From an uncultured Prochlorococcus sp. (GTDB taxonomy: Bacteria; Cyanobacteriota; Cyanobacteriia; PCC-6307; Cyanobiaceae): a DNA stretch of 64,000 bases. Below the pieces are notes generated by a model. That model worked only from the letters and a program-made list of their open reading frames with translations, had not been told where the DNA came from and did no database searches. Numbering within the stretch: position 1 is the first letter of the stretch; each line of letters starts with the position of its first letter. The DNA is taken from NCBI GenBank assembly GCA_902535175.1, contig CACASR010000005.1:1-64000 (forward strand). The letters are read 5' to 3'. This document shows positions 20,629-30,406 of the stretch, piece after piece. The position numbers and the translations under genes were made by a program.

Positions 20629-22164
20629 TTATTGAGATTTATTTTTTTCTTTTAATAATTTATAAGCTATTTTTCTATCATCAAAATTAATAACTTTATC
20701 ATTGAGAATTTGGTAGTCTTCATGTCCTTTTCCTGCAATTAAAACAATATCTTTTTTATTGGCAAATTTAATAGATTCATTTATTGCTTTAAATCTATCA
20801 ATTTCAATTGTTATTTTTTCTCTTTTTTTTATACCCATTAAAATATCATTTACTATCTTTTGGGGCTCTTCTGATCTTGGATTATCTGAAGTTATAAAAA
20901 TTTGATCAGACAACTCTTCAGCTATTGATCCCATTAAAGGCCTTTTACTACGATCACGATCTCCGCCACAGCCAAAAACAGTTATTAGTTTCCCTTCACA
21001 AAGTTTCTTAATTGATTGCAAAACTTTTTTTAATCCATCAGGAGTGTGGGCATAATCAACAATTACTGTTGGAAGAGATCTTGAAACTGCATTATTATCA
21101 ATTTGTATTTTCTCCATTCTCCCAGGAGCACCAGGGAAAGATTGTATTAACTTTGATAGATCTTTTAAAGAAAAATTAAGTTTATACAAAATTGTTATTG
21201 CTTGAATCGCATTCATTAAATTAAATTCACCAACAAGTGGAACAAAAAGTTGAATTTTCTCCCTAGGTGTATGAAAAATACAGGTGGATCCATTTTCAGT
21301 AAATTTTTTATCTGTTACGAAAAAAAAATCATCATTTTCAAATTCACTTTCAGTAATCTTTGTAGAGACAAATAAAGATCTTTTTTCAAGATCAGATGAT
21401 AATTTAGATATCCAATAGTCATCATGATTTAATACACAAATCCCATTTTTTTCTTTTAAGTAAGGTGGGAAAAATAATTTTCTTTTTGTTTGAAAATATG
21501 ATTCCATATCTAAGTGATAATCAAGATGATCTTGAGTTAAATTAGTAAAAATAGCCGCCTCAAATTCGCATCCTGATATTCTGTTTTGAGCAATAGAATG
21601 AGAACTTACCTCTAATATCGCATATTCAGATTTTGCCTCAGCAGCAGCATTTAATTTCTTTTGGAGTTTATCGGCGAAGTCAGTTGTATGAAGAGCCACT
21701 TCTGAAAAGCCAGGCCATCTATTAAGCAAGGTCCCAAATAATGCAGTCTTTTTCCCTAATTTTTTTAAAAGATATTCCAATAAAAAAGTAATTGTCGTTT
21801 TTCCATTTGTACCCGTAACACCAATAAGTTTAAGTTTTCTTGAAGGCCTATTCCAAAACTCAGCGACTATTTGACCAAAAATATAATCTAAATTATCCTC
21901 TATAACCAAAATCCTTTCTCGATCAATAGATCCAATTTTCTCTTGTGCAGCAGGCCCAATAATGGCAGCCTCTGCACCATTTTCAATTGCCTCAATACAA
22001 TATTTTCCTCCATCAACTTTTAAACCAGGCATACCTAAAAATAAAGTTCCTTTTTGTACTTCTTTAGAGTTAAAAGAAATATTATTTATTTCATGATCGA
22101 TTAAATCTAATGAAGGAATAATTCCTACCAAATCTAAAAGTTTATGTAATTTTATAGATCTCAT
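20629..22164 (-). CDS. murE: UDP-N-acetylmuramoyl-tripeptide synthetase MurE
   Basis: GVTGTNGKTT, FTNLTQDHLDYH, VDYAHTPDGLKKVL, TSDNPRSEEP. Confidence 0.96.
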   Translation of the reverse strand: MRSIKLHKLLDLVGIIPSLDLIDHEINNISFNSKEVQKGTLFLGMPGLKVDGGKYCIEAIENGAEAAIIGPAAQEKIGSIDRERILVIEDNLDYIFGQIVAEFWNRPSRKLKLIGVTGTNGKTTITFLLEYLLKKLGKKTALFGTLLNRWPGFSEVALHTTDFADKLQKKLNAAAEAKSEYAILEVSSHSIAQNRISGCEFEAAIFTNLTQDHLDYHLDMESYFQTKRKLFFPPYLKEKNGICVLNHDDYWISKLSSDLEKRSLFVSTKITESEFENDDFFFVTDKKFTENGSTCIFHTPREKIQLFVPLVGEFNLMNAIQAITILYKLNFSLKDLSKLIQSFPGAPGRMEKIQIDNNAVSRSLPTVIVDYAHTPDGLKKVLQSIKKLCEGKLITVFGCGGDRDRSKRPLMGSIAEELSDQIFITSDNPRSEEPQKIVNDILMGIKKREKITIEIDRFKAINESIKFANKKDIVLIAGKGHEDYQILNDKVINFDDRKIAYKLLKEKNKSQ

Positions 22165-22172
22165 ATGAAAAA

Positions 22173-22475
22173 TTATTTTTCCAGAATGGTACTAATATTT
22201 TTTTGAAACCAATTCTTTAATTGATCATCTTTTAATCTTGGAGAAATGCGTGGCAATTCTATAATCTCCTCATACCTAATTCCTTCAACAGCAATAACAG
22301 GTACTTCATAATCATATTTTTTATATTTATCTTTATATAAATCGACCCTATCAATATCAATTTCTTTAAGCTCCTCCAGATTAGGGAATAACTCATTAAG
22401 ATTTATTTTTGCCAGTTTATTTTTTAATGAATCACAAAGGCAACATCCCTGCCTAACAAAAATAAATATTTTCAT
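22173..22475 (-). CDS. Glutaredoxin-like protein (DUF836)
   Basis: RQGCCLCDSLKNKL... EIDIDR...YEVPVIAVEG. Confidence 0.8.
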   Translation of the reverse strand: MKIFIFVRQGCCLCDSLKNKLAKINLNELFPNLEELKEIDIDRVDLYKDKYKKYDYEVPVIAVEGIRYEEIIELPRISPRLKDDQLKNWFQKNISTILEK

Positions 22476-22479
22476 TCAT

Positions 22480-22716
22480 TTAGTCAGGCACAGGGTCACA
22501 TCCACAGGGCGTTAAAGGATGACATCTGCTTAATCTTCTTAAAGTTAGCCACCCTCCCTTCCAAGGACCATGTCTATTAATTGCCTCATATCCATAAGAG
22601 CTGCAACTTGGAATGAATCTACATCTGGGTCCGAAAAAAGGAGAAAACCACTTTTGATAGAACGAAATCATAAAAAGAAGTATAGAAGTAATTGATTTAT
22701 TAATAGTTTTGAACAC
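22480..22716 (-). CDS. yidD: Membrane protein insertion efficiency factor YidD
   Basis: FYQKWFSPFFGPRCRFIPSCSSYGYEAINRHGPWKGGWLTLRRLSRCHP. Confidence 0.95.
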   Translation of the reverse strand: MFKTINKSITSILLFMISFYQKWFSPFFGPRCRFIPSCSSYGYEAINRHGPWKGGWLTLRRLSRCHPLTPCGCDPVPD

Positions 22717-22810
22717 TTTAATGATGTAAAATAATATATCAGTAGTAATTAGTTTAATTGAATTTAATCAATTATCCAATTTATTGCAAATTTCTATTTA
22801 ATTTAAAATT

Positions 22811-23419
22811 ATGTCAAGATACCGCGGCCCCAGATTAAGGGTTACGCGTCGCTTGGGAGAACTACCAGGTCTCACCAGGAAAGCTTCAAAGAAGTCTAAT
22901 CCTCCAGGTCAGCACGGCCAAGCCCGTCGCAAGCGATCAGAATATGCTATTCGTCTAGAAGAAAAGCAGAAACTTAGGTTTAATTATGGAGTTTCTGAAA
23001 AACAACTAGTTCGTTATGTAAAAAAAGCTAGAGCTCAAGAAGGATCTACAGGAACTAACCTACTAAGACTTTTAGAAAATAGACTTGATAATGTTTGTTT
23101 TAGATTAGGTTTTGGAGGTACCATTCCAGGCTCAAGACAATTAGTAAATCATGGCCATGTAACCGTTAATGGAAAAGTTCTTGATATTGCTGGTTATCAA
23201 TGCAAATCAGGCGATATAATCGGAATTAAAGAAAATAAAGCAAGCAAAAAACTTGTAGAAGGTAATATAGAATTCCCTGGTTTAGCAAATGTCCCACCTC
23301 ATCTTGATTTAGACAAACCTAAATTAACGGGGAAAATAAATGGGAAATGCGATAGAGAGTGGGTGGCTCTTGAAATAAACGAACTACTAGTTGTTGAATA
23401 TTATTCAAGAAAAGTTTAA
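22811..23419 (+). CDS. rpsD: 30S ribosomal protein S4
   Basis: [24 protein letters not shown]...[12 protein letters not shown]. Confidence 0.98.
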   Translation: MSRYRGPRLRVTRRLGELPGLTRKASKKSNPPGQHGQARRKRSEYAIRLEEKQKLRFNYGVSEKQLVRYVKKARAQEGSTGTNLLRLLENRLDNVCFRLGFGGTIPGSRQLVNHGHVTVNGKVLDIAGYQCKSGDIIGIKENKASKKLVEGNIEFPGLANVPPHLDLDKPKLTGKINGKCDREWVALEINELLVVEYYSRKV

Positions 23420-23439
23420 TACTACTTTTCTTTGGATTA

Positions 23440-23473
23440 TTAAATCTCTCATTAAAAAAAATGAGAGATTTAA
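23440..23473 (+). terminator. Terminator-like hairpin after rpsD (TTAAATCTCTCAT...ATGAGAGATTTAA)
   Basis: Perfect 13-bp inverted arms with A-rich loop. Confidence 0.7.
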
Positions 23474-23496
23474 TTTAATTCTTATTTTTAAAATTA

Positions 23497-24660
23497 ATGG
23501 GAAATAAGGAAAATAATATAAAAAAACCAGGTTTTAAGACCTTATCCATTCACCATGGGGAAACATTTGCAGAAAAAACCGGATGCGTTATGCCTCCTAT
23601 TTTTTCTACATCTACTTTCAAACATGGAAATGAAGATAATTTCGACTACACAAGATCAGGCAATCCAAACTTTAGAATTCTAGAAAGCGTCCTTAAATCA
23701 ATAGAAGATTCAAAATACTGTACAGTTTTTGGATCTGGAATTAGCGCGGTAACTGCAATTTCATCAACACTAAAATCAGGTGACAAGATACTCTGCGAGT
23801 CAAATCTTTATGGTTGTACAGTGAGGATGTTCGAAAAAGTTTTCAAAAAATTTGGACTAGAAGTTTTATACACAGATTTTACAAACGAAAATAATATCAA
23901 AAAGATTTCATACTTTGAGCCAACCTTGATATGGCTAGAAAGTCCAACTAATCCACTTTTGAAGGTACTTGATATTAAGGCGATTTGTGATGAAGCGAAT
24001 AAACTACAAGTCCCAGTAGTTGTAGACAACACCTTTTCTACGGCACTTATTCAAAAACCATTGGACCTTGGCGCAACACTATCACTCGTAAGCACAACAA
24101 AATTCATTAATGGACATAGTGATGCACTTGGTGGAGCAGTACTGACAAATAATGAGGTATGGAATAGTAAGATGCTTTTCTCTCAAAAAGCTCTAGGGCT
24201 TCAACCATCTCCTTTTGATAGTTGGCTTATTACGAGAGGAGTAAAAACTCTTCCTTTAAGAATCGAACAACAAACGCAAAGTGCAAAATTAATTTCTGAA
24301 GAATTAGAAAATCATAAAATAATTAATAAAGTAATTTATCCTTTTAATCAAAAACATCCGCAATTTAATTTAGCAAAAGCGCAAATGAGATCTGGAGGTT
24401 CGATGATCACCCTAAAATTAAATCTTAAGAAAGATGATACTTTTAAATTTTGCAAATCTCTCAAATATTTCTCGCTAGCAGAAAGCCTTGGAGGGGTTGA
24501 AAGTTTAATTTGTCACCCCGCAACAATGACTCATGCTTCTGTTGATGATGAAACAAAAAATCTTTTAGGGATAGATGATGCTCTTGTCAGATTATCGATT
24601 GGATGTGAAGAAACAAACGACTTAATTTCAGACATATTATTTGCTTTAAATCAATTCTGA
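23497..24660 (+). CDS. Cys/Met metabolism PLP-dependent enzyme (cystathionine gamma-synthase/beta-lyase-like)
   Basis: LSIHHGE..., DYTRSGNPNFRILE, VDNTFSTALIQKPLDLGATLSLVSTTKFINGHSD. Confidence 0.9.
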   Translation: MGNKENNIKKPGFKTLSIHHGETFAEKTGCVMPPIFSTSTFKHGNEDNFDYTRSGNPNFRILESVLKSIEDSKYCTVFGSGISAVTAISSTLKSGDKILCESNLYGCTVRMFEKVFKKFGLEVLYTDFTNENNIKKISYFEPTLIWLESPTNPLLKVLDIKAICDEANKLQVPVVVDNTFSTALIQKPLDLGATLSLVSTTKFINGHSDALGGAVLTNNEVWNSKMLFSQKALGLQPSPFDSWLITRGVKTLPLRIEQQTQSAKLISEELENHKIINKVIYPFNQKHPQFNLAKAQMRSGGSMITLKLNLKKDDTFKFCKSLKYFSLAESLGGVESLICHPATMTHASVDDETKNLLGIDDALVRLSIGCEETNDLISDILFALNQF

Positions 24661-24663
24661 AAA

Positions 24664-26133
24664 TTGAGAGATTTACTAAAAAACCCTATATGGAAAAATT
24701 TAGAGTTGGGATATTCTATTCCTGATAGTATTCATGCTGTTTCTGTAGCATTACCAACTTGGAATGATGTAATAAATTACGAGGAAAAAAATCAAGAATG
24801 CATGAATTTATTGAAGTCAATTTACCCACGGTTCGGGCTAAACCCCATAGTGAAAAAATTATGCGAAAAAGTAAAAAAGGAAAATTACTACAACAATAAA
24901 AGTATCTGGCCATATCCGAATGAAAGCATAGCTTTCAAAGCTAAGAAATACATTGATAGAAATACTTCTGAACAATTCTCATTAATAGAAAAAAGAGATA
25001 ATTTAGCTTTCTTGATAACTGAAAAAGAAGGAAGTATTTATGCAAAATCTTTTTGGCAACATACTGGTCTTGGCATATCTTCAAGGGCTGCTGCTATAGA
25101 ACTAGGTCTTGAAGATTGCCCTCCAAAATCTTACGTAAATGAATGTTTTCAAAGAATAAAAAATAGAATTTCTAAATCTACAAAAATCAACTCTAATGAT
25201 ATTCACTTAACTTCATCTGGAATGTCTGCATTGCATACATCATTAGAAATCATATATAAATTATTTCCAGCTAAACCTACACTCCAAATTGGTTTTCCAT
25301 ATGTAGATGTACTTAAATTACCAATGAATATCTTTCATGGAGCCAAGTTAATTACAGAAGAAAATTGCGAGGATATTGAATTTGAAATCAAAAGAATAAA
25401 TCCATCAGCATTAATCATTGAACTACCAAGTAATCCAATGCTCAAATGTGTAAACATTCAAAAAATTTCAAAAATAGCAAAAAAGTTAAATATTCCCTTA
25501 ATTGTTGACGATACAATTGGTTCGAATTTAAATATAAATTCACTAGAACATGCAGATATAGTTTTTACTTCACTCACAAAAATTTTTTCAGGTAGTGGTG
25601 ATATTCTTGCCGGATCATTAATACTAAATCCAAAAAGTAAATGGATTGATCAATTTAGAAATGCATTAAACGAGATTAATCTTCCAACACTTTCCGATGG
25701 AGATACAGTTTATCTAGAGAAAGTTAGTAGAGATGTAAATCAAAGAGTTTTTGAACAAAATAAAGCATGTTTAGAATTAAAAAAAAGATTAGAGACCCAT
25801 AGCGAGATTAAAAATATTTTCCATCCTGAAAATTGTCCAAATTTTAATTCTTTGCTCACTTCTGATGGAGGATATGGCTGCTTATTATCGTTTGAATTAA
25901 ATGGAGGATTGAACAAAGCTAAGAAATTTTATGATTCTCTAAAAGTATCTAAAGGACCTAGTTTAGGTACAAAATTTACTCTAGTTTGTCCTTATGTTTT
26001 ACTAGCTCATTATGACGAGTTGGATTGGGCTGAAAGTTTTGGTATACCCTCGCACCTTATTAGAGTATCAGTTGGATTAGAAGACCAAGATCAATTATGG
26101 AAAAGCTTTTCTGAAGCACTAAATAATTTCTAA
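24664..26133 (+). CDS. Second Cys/Met metabolism PLP-dependent enzyme with long divergent N-terminus
   Basis: VDDTIGSNLNINSLEHADIVFTSLTKIFSGSGDILAGS; about 100 aa N-terminal extension. Confidence 0.82.
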   Translation: MRDLLKNPIWKNLELGYSIPDSIHAVSVALPTWNDVINYEEKNQECMNLLKSIYPRFGLNPIVKKLCEKVKKENYYNNKSIWPYPNESIAFKAKKYIDRNTSEQFSLIEKRDNLAFLITEKEGSIYAKSFWQHTGLGISSRAAAIELGLEDCPPKSYVNECFQRIKNRISKSTKINSNDIHLTSSGMSALHTSLEIIYKLFPAKPTLQIGFPYVDVLKLPMNIFHGAKLITEENCEDIEFEIKRINPSALIIELPSNPMLKCVNIQKISKIAKKLNIPLIVDDTIGSNLNINSLEHADIVFTSLTKIFSGSGDILAGSLILNPKSKWIDQFRNALNEINLPTLSDGDTVYLEKVSRDVNQRVFEQNKACLELKKRLETHSEIKNIFHPENCPNFNSLLTSDGGYGCLLSFELNGGLNKAKKFYDSLKVSKGPSLGTKFTLVCPYVLLAHYDELDWAESFGIPSHLIRVSVGLEDQDQLWKSFSEALNNF

Positions 26134-26217
26134 ATACCTAGTATTTACCGTATAGAAACTTATATACTCTTTTTCTGAATAATAGTTAGTATTAATATAT
26201 ATTTTCTCAATATATAA

Positions 26218-27204
26218 ATGGCAAAAATTTATGAGGACAACAGCTTTGCTATTGGAAACACTCCATTAGTAAGATTAAAATCAGTTACTAAAAACGCGAA
26301 AGCTACAGTACTTGCAAAAATTGAAGGTAGAAACCCTGCTTACAGTGTCAAATGTAGGATTGGCGCAAACATGATCTGGGATGCAGAGAAAAGCGGGAAG
26401 CTTACAAAAGACAAAACTATTGTTGAGCCAACTTCTGGAAATACAGGAATTGCTCTAGCTTTTACTGCTTCAGCAAGAGGTTATAAACTGATCCTTACAA
26501 TGCCAGAATCCATGTCAATTGAAAGAAGAAGGGTTATGGCAGTGTTAGGTGCTGAAATTGTTTTAACAGAGGCATCTAAAGGCATGCCTGGAGCAATAGC
26601 TAAGGCTAAAGAAATTGCGGAAAGTAATCCTTCTCAATATTTCATGCCAGGTCAATTTGATAATCCAGCAAACCCTGAAATTCATTTCAAAACTACTGGA
26701 CCAGAAATCTGGGATGATTGCGATGGTGAAATTGATGTTTTAGTCGCAGGGGTTGGAACTGGCGGCACAATTACAGGAGTTTCAAGATACATTAAGCAAG
26801 AGAAGGGCAAAAATATTACTTCTGTAGCTGTAGAACCCTCACATAGTCCTGTTATTACACAGACAATGAATGGAGAAGAGGTTAAATCTGGACCACATAA
26901 AATTCAAGGAATTGGAGCAGGATTTATTCCTAAGAACCTTGACTTGTCAATTGTTGATAAGGTTGAACAGGTAACAAATGACGAGTCAATCGAGATGGCT
27001 CTCAGATTAGCAAAAGAAGAAGGTCTATTAGTTGGAATATCTTGTGGAGCTGCTGCTGCGGCTGCTGTTAGATTAGCTGAACAAGATGAATATGCGGGGA
27101 AAACTATTGTAGTTGTTCTACCTGATTTAGCAGAGAGATATTTATCATCAATTATGTTTACTGAAGTTCCAAGCGGAATCATTCAAGAACCAGTCAAAGC
27201 CTAA
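26218..27204 (+). CDS. cysK: Cysteine synthase A
   Basis: IGNTPLVRL...[13 protein letters not shown]...GTGGTITGV. Confidence 0.96.
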   Translation: MAKIYEDNSFAIGNTPLVRLKSVTKNAKATVLAKIEGRNPAYSVKCRIGANMIWDAEKSGKLTKDKTIVEPTSGNTGIALAFTASARGYKLILTMPESMSIERRRVMAVLGAEIVLTEASKGMPGAIAKAKEIAESNPSQYFMPGQFDNPANPEIHFKTTGPEIWDDCDGEIDVLVAGVGTGGTITGVSRYIKQEKGKNITSVAVEPSHSPVITQTMNGEEVKSGPHKIQGIGAGFIPKNLDLSIVDKVEQVTNDESIEMALRLAKEEGLLVGISCGAAAAAAVRLAEQDEYAGKTIVVVLPDLAERYLSSIMFTEVPSGIIQEPVKA

Positions 27205-27206
27205 AT

Positions 27207-28331
27207 CTATTTTTTCTCCAGTAATGAATCTGGTGAAATATACATAGCATCGCCATAAGAGAAAAATCTAAATTTTTCTCTTATGGCTTTTTTATACAAA
27301 TCCAATAATCTTTCTCTACCAATCATTGCACTCACTAATAGTAATAATGAACTTTTAGGAAGATGAAAATTAGTTAATAATCCATCAACTACCTTAAATT
27401 TATAACCTGGCTTAATTACTAAATCCACGTATTTCGCTATGGGAATAAAGTCATTAATTTCGGGAGAATAACAACTTTCAAGAGCTCTCACACTAGTTGT
27501 CCCAATAGCAATTATTCTTCTATCTGTTTTCTTAATTTTTTTTATTTCCTCCACTACTTCCTTATTAACGCTTACCCATTCTTTATGAAGTTTTAAGTCA
27601 CTTAGATCTTCTTGATCAATTGGTTTGAATGTTCCATAGCCCACGTGCAAAGTTATCGGTAAAATTATTACTCCTTTTTTTTTTAAATTGGAAATAAGAC
27701 TTTTGCTTAAGTGTAAACCAGCAGTTGGCGCAGCAACGGCACCTGGATTAGTTGCATACTCAGTTTGATAACTATTCTCATGAAAAGATTCTTCTTCGGA
27801 ATTTTTTATATAAGGCGGGAGAGGGATTTCCCCGTATTTATCAAGAAGGTCATTCATTGAATTGAGATCAGTTATATTTTCAGGAAATTTGATAAATCGC
27901 CCTCCAGTTTCTTCATCAATCCCATCAACCATCAAATTAATATCTTTTGCAGAAGGAGATTTTAATATTATTTTTCTATTTATTTTTAACTTTTTCGCTG
28001 GCTTTGCCAAACATAACCAAACACATTCATGGGACCTTTCTAAGACTAATAATTCGACTAACGTCCTATTTTCTAATTCAACCTTTAACCTTGCCTTCAT
28101 AACTTTAGTATTATTTACGACCACAAGATCGCCTTTTCTAAATTCATCTAAAAGATTCTTGGTAAATTTATTAGTTAAGCAATTCTCTTCTAAAACACTA
28201 TTTCTAACTATCATCAATCTTGATTCATGCCTTATTGCAGAAGGTTTACTAGCAATTAATGAAGGATCTAGAAAGTAATCATAAGCTTCGAGCTTATAAT
28301 CTCTTCCTTCATTATTAATTTGAGAAATCAA
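27207..28331 (-). CDS. queA: S-adenosylmethionine:tRNA ribosyltransferase-isomerase
   Basis: YDYFLDPSLIASKP...PGAVAAPTAGLHLS...HVGYGTFKP. Confidence 0.96.
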   Translation of the reverse strand: MISQINNEGRDYKLEAYDYFLDPSLIASKPSAIRHESRLMIVRNSVLEENCLTNKFTKNLLDEFRKGDLVVVNNTKVMKARLKVELENRTLVELLVLERSHECVWLCLAKPAKKLKINRKIILKSPSAKDINLMVDGIDEETGGRFIKFPENITDLNSMNDLLDKYGEIPLPPYIKNSEEESFHENSYQTEYATNPGAVAAPTAGLHLSKSLISNLKKKGVIILPITLHVGYGTFKPIDQEDLSDLKLHKEWVSVNKEVVEEIKKIKKTDRRIIAIGTTSVRALESCYSPEINDFIPIAKYVDLVIKPGYKFKVVDGLLTNFHLPKSSLLLLVSAMIGRERLLDLYKKAIREKFRFFSYGDAMYISPDSLLEKK

Positions 28332-28337
28332 TTAAAT

Positions 28338-29705
28338 TTAAGAGACAAGTGTCTCTGGCTCATTTTCAATCAGGTTAGCCAAGTCTTTCAAGAATGAAGC
28401 ACCATCAGCTCCATAGATCACTCTGTGATCAGCTGTAAGATTTACTTGCATTATTTTTTTAACAGATATTGAACCATCACTATTAGCTACAACAGTCGCT
28501 TTCGACGATGCTATCGCTAAGATCGCACCGGTCCCTGGGGGTAATATTGCGTCAAATCTATCAACACCAAACATACCAAGGTTAGATAAGGTAAATGTCC
28601 CCGTTGAGTATTCATCTGGTTCTAATTGTTTTGATCTAGATCTTTTTACGAGATCTTTCCATTCCCTAGATAATTCAAATAAATCGGTATTGCATGGTTC
28701 TTTTAATACTGGAGTTATTAGTCCCCCATCTTCCATCGCAACAGCAACAGCAATATTTATATTTTCTGGATAAGAAATTCCATTTTCTGAAAAGCTTGAG
28801 TTAACTTGAGGATGATTCTTTAGTATCTTTGCAACTGCCTTTACAAGTAAAGCAGTCATAGTCACTCCATTCTGTTTTACCTTTTTGTAGAAATTATCCA
28901 GTTTATCTGTATTGATTGAGTATCCCACCCTAAAACATGGAACATCTAAACTAGATTCCATATTTTTATTTACCGCTTTTTGGAGAGTATTAAATTGAAC
29001 TGTTTCTCCAGGATTACCAAAACTATTTCCTGAATTTAATGGTTTACTTTCAACTTCCAAATTTGAACCAGGAATACTTGCAGGAGAAGCACTTTCGCCT
29101 ATCCATGGTATGGAGACAGGTTGGCCATTAGCTTTTAAAATATCATCGGCTTGAATCCTTCCGTGAGGCCCAGATCCATGGACCTTTGCTAAATCAACAC
29201 CCATTTGAGAGGCTAGTTTTTTAGCTCTTGGAGATGCAATTATTCTCGAAGAAACATTACTTGTAGCGGCATTAATTTGATCGCTATTAAAAGAGGGTAA
29301 TGGCTTTTCACTCCTTAAGACTACTGCTTGTTCTTCTTTTTTGAAATTTTCAGTTTGGACTACTCGTTTTTCTTCAGTTTTATTGCTGACCAATTCAAGT
29401 TGACTTGAAGTAGTTACTTCAGGTTGATTTCCTTTATTTTGTTCTTGAACAGAAGCTATCTCATCCTCATTTTCGACAATGAGTCCGATAGTTTCTCCAA
29501 CAGGTGCAGTACTGCCTGCAGGCATTAAAACAGCTGCAAGATATCCATCTTGAAAAGATTCAACATCCATATCTGCCTTGTCAGATTCAACAACCAAGAC
29601 AGATTCACCTCTTTCAACTTTATCTCCTGGATTTTTCAACCATTCCACAATCTTGCCCTCCGTCATAGTAGAACTCAAGGCAGGCATGAATATTTCGTGA
29701 GACAT
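28338..29705 (-). CDS. Dihydrolipoamide acetyltransferase (pyruvate dehydrogenase E2)
   Basis: Lipoyl domain ESDKADMDVESFQ, E3-binding RIIASPRAKKLASQMGVDL, catalytic TADHRVIYGADGA. Confidence 0.95.
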   Translation of the reverse strand: MSHEIFMPALSSTMTEGKIVEWLKNPGDKVERGESVLVVESDKADMDVESFQDGYLAAVLMPAGSTAPVGETIGLIVENEDEIASVQEQNKGNQPEVTTSSQLELVSNKTEEKRVVQTENFKKEEQAVVLRSEKPLPSFNSDQINAATSNVSSRIIASPRAKKLASQMGVDLAKVHGSGPHGRIQADDILKANGQPVSIPWIGESASPASIPGSNLEVESKPLNSGNSFGNPGETVQFNTLQKAVNKNMESSLDVPCFRVGYSINTDKLDNFYKKVKQNGVTMTALLVKAVAKILKNHPQVNSSFSENGISYPENINIAVAVAMEDGGLITPVLKEPCNTDLFELSREWKDLVKRSRSKQLEPDEYSTGTFTLSNLGMFGVDRFDAILPPGTGAILAIASSKATVVANSDGSISVKKIMQVNLTADHRVIYGADGASFLKDLANLIENEPETLVS

Positions 29706-29924
29706 AAGAAAAACGTTATTACATAAGTTTCAAGGGATTTTTACCAAACTTTCAAAAGTTTTTATGATTAAGAACCCTATGAACCCTTAATCTAATTATA
29801 CGAAATCATGTTCACAGTGGGAACTCTTAAAACTTAAGAAAGTAATAATTTAGATCGATAAGAATTTAAAATTTTTCGCAATTTAGATTTACTTATTTTT
29901 ATCAAAAATACTAAATCTTTTTAT

Positions 29925-30368
29925 TTAATTATTATCTATAGATTGAATAACTCCATCTTTAACAGTAATTGAGACTTGCATTTTTTCAATAAGATTGTCT
30001 CCCACAGTGACCTCACAGAAACTATCCACTTGTCCTTGATCAACAATTTCGTCCATTTTTAATTCGCGAACTTGACTCTGTTGTTGAAGTAAATTTCTTT
30101 TTTGTTCTTCAATTTCATTTCGTTTTGCTGCGACTTGTTGTTGCACCTGACTAACCTGTTCTTGAACTCTTGGATCTAGAGGATTAACAGATTGGGATCT
30201 AATATTACTTACTATTTGCTGCCCCTCCTGCTCAAGTTGAGATAATTGCTGGTCAATGTTTGAAATTGCTTTACTTAATTCTTTTTCAGCATCTTCCTTC
30301 CAAGTTGGTGTAACTACAGCTTTAATAGCTATTGAGCGCTTTATAGATATTGAGTTTTTTGTTTCCAT
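29925..30368 (-). CDS. YlqD-family protein
   Basis: SIKRSIAIKAVVTPTWKEDAEKEL...coiled-coil...VGDNL. Confidence 0.75.
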   Translation of the reverse strand: METKNSISIKRSIAIKAVVTPTWKEDAEKELSKAISNIDQQLSQLEQEGQQIVSNIRSQSVNPLDPRVQEQVSQVQQQVAAKRNEIEEQKRNLLQQQSQVRELKMDEIVDQGQVDSFCEVTVGDNLIEKMQVSITVKDGVIQSIDNN

Positions 30369-30406
30369 AAAAAATTAAATTACCTTTTTAATATAGGTAG
30401 AACAAA

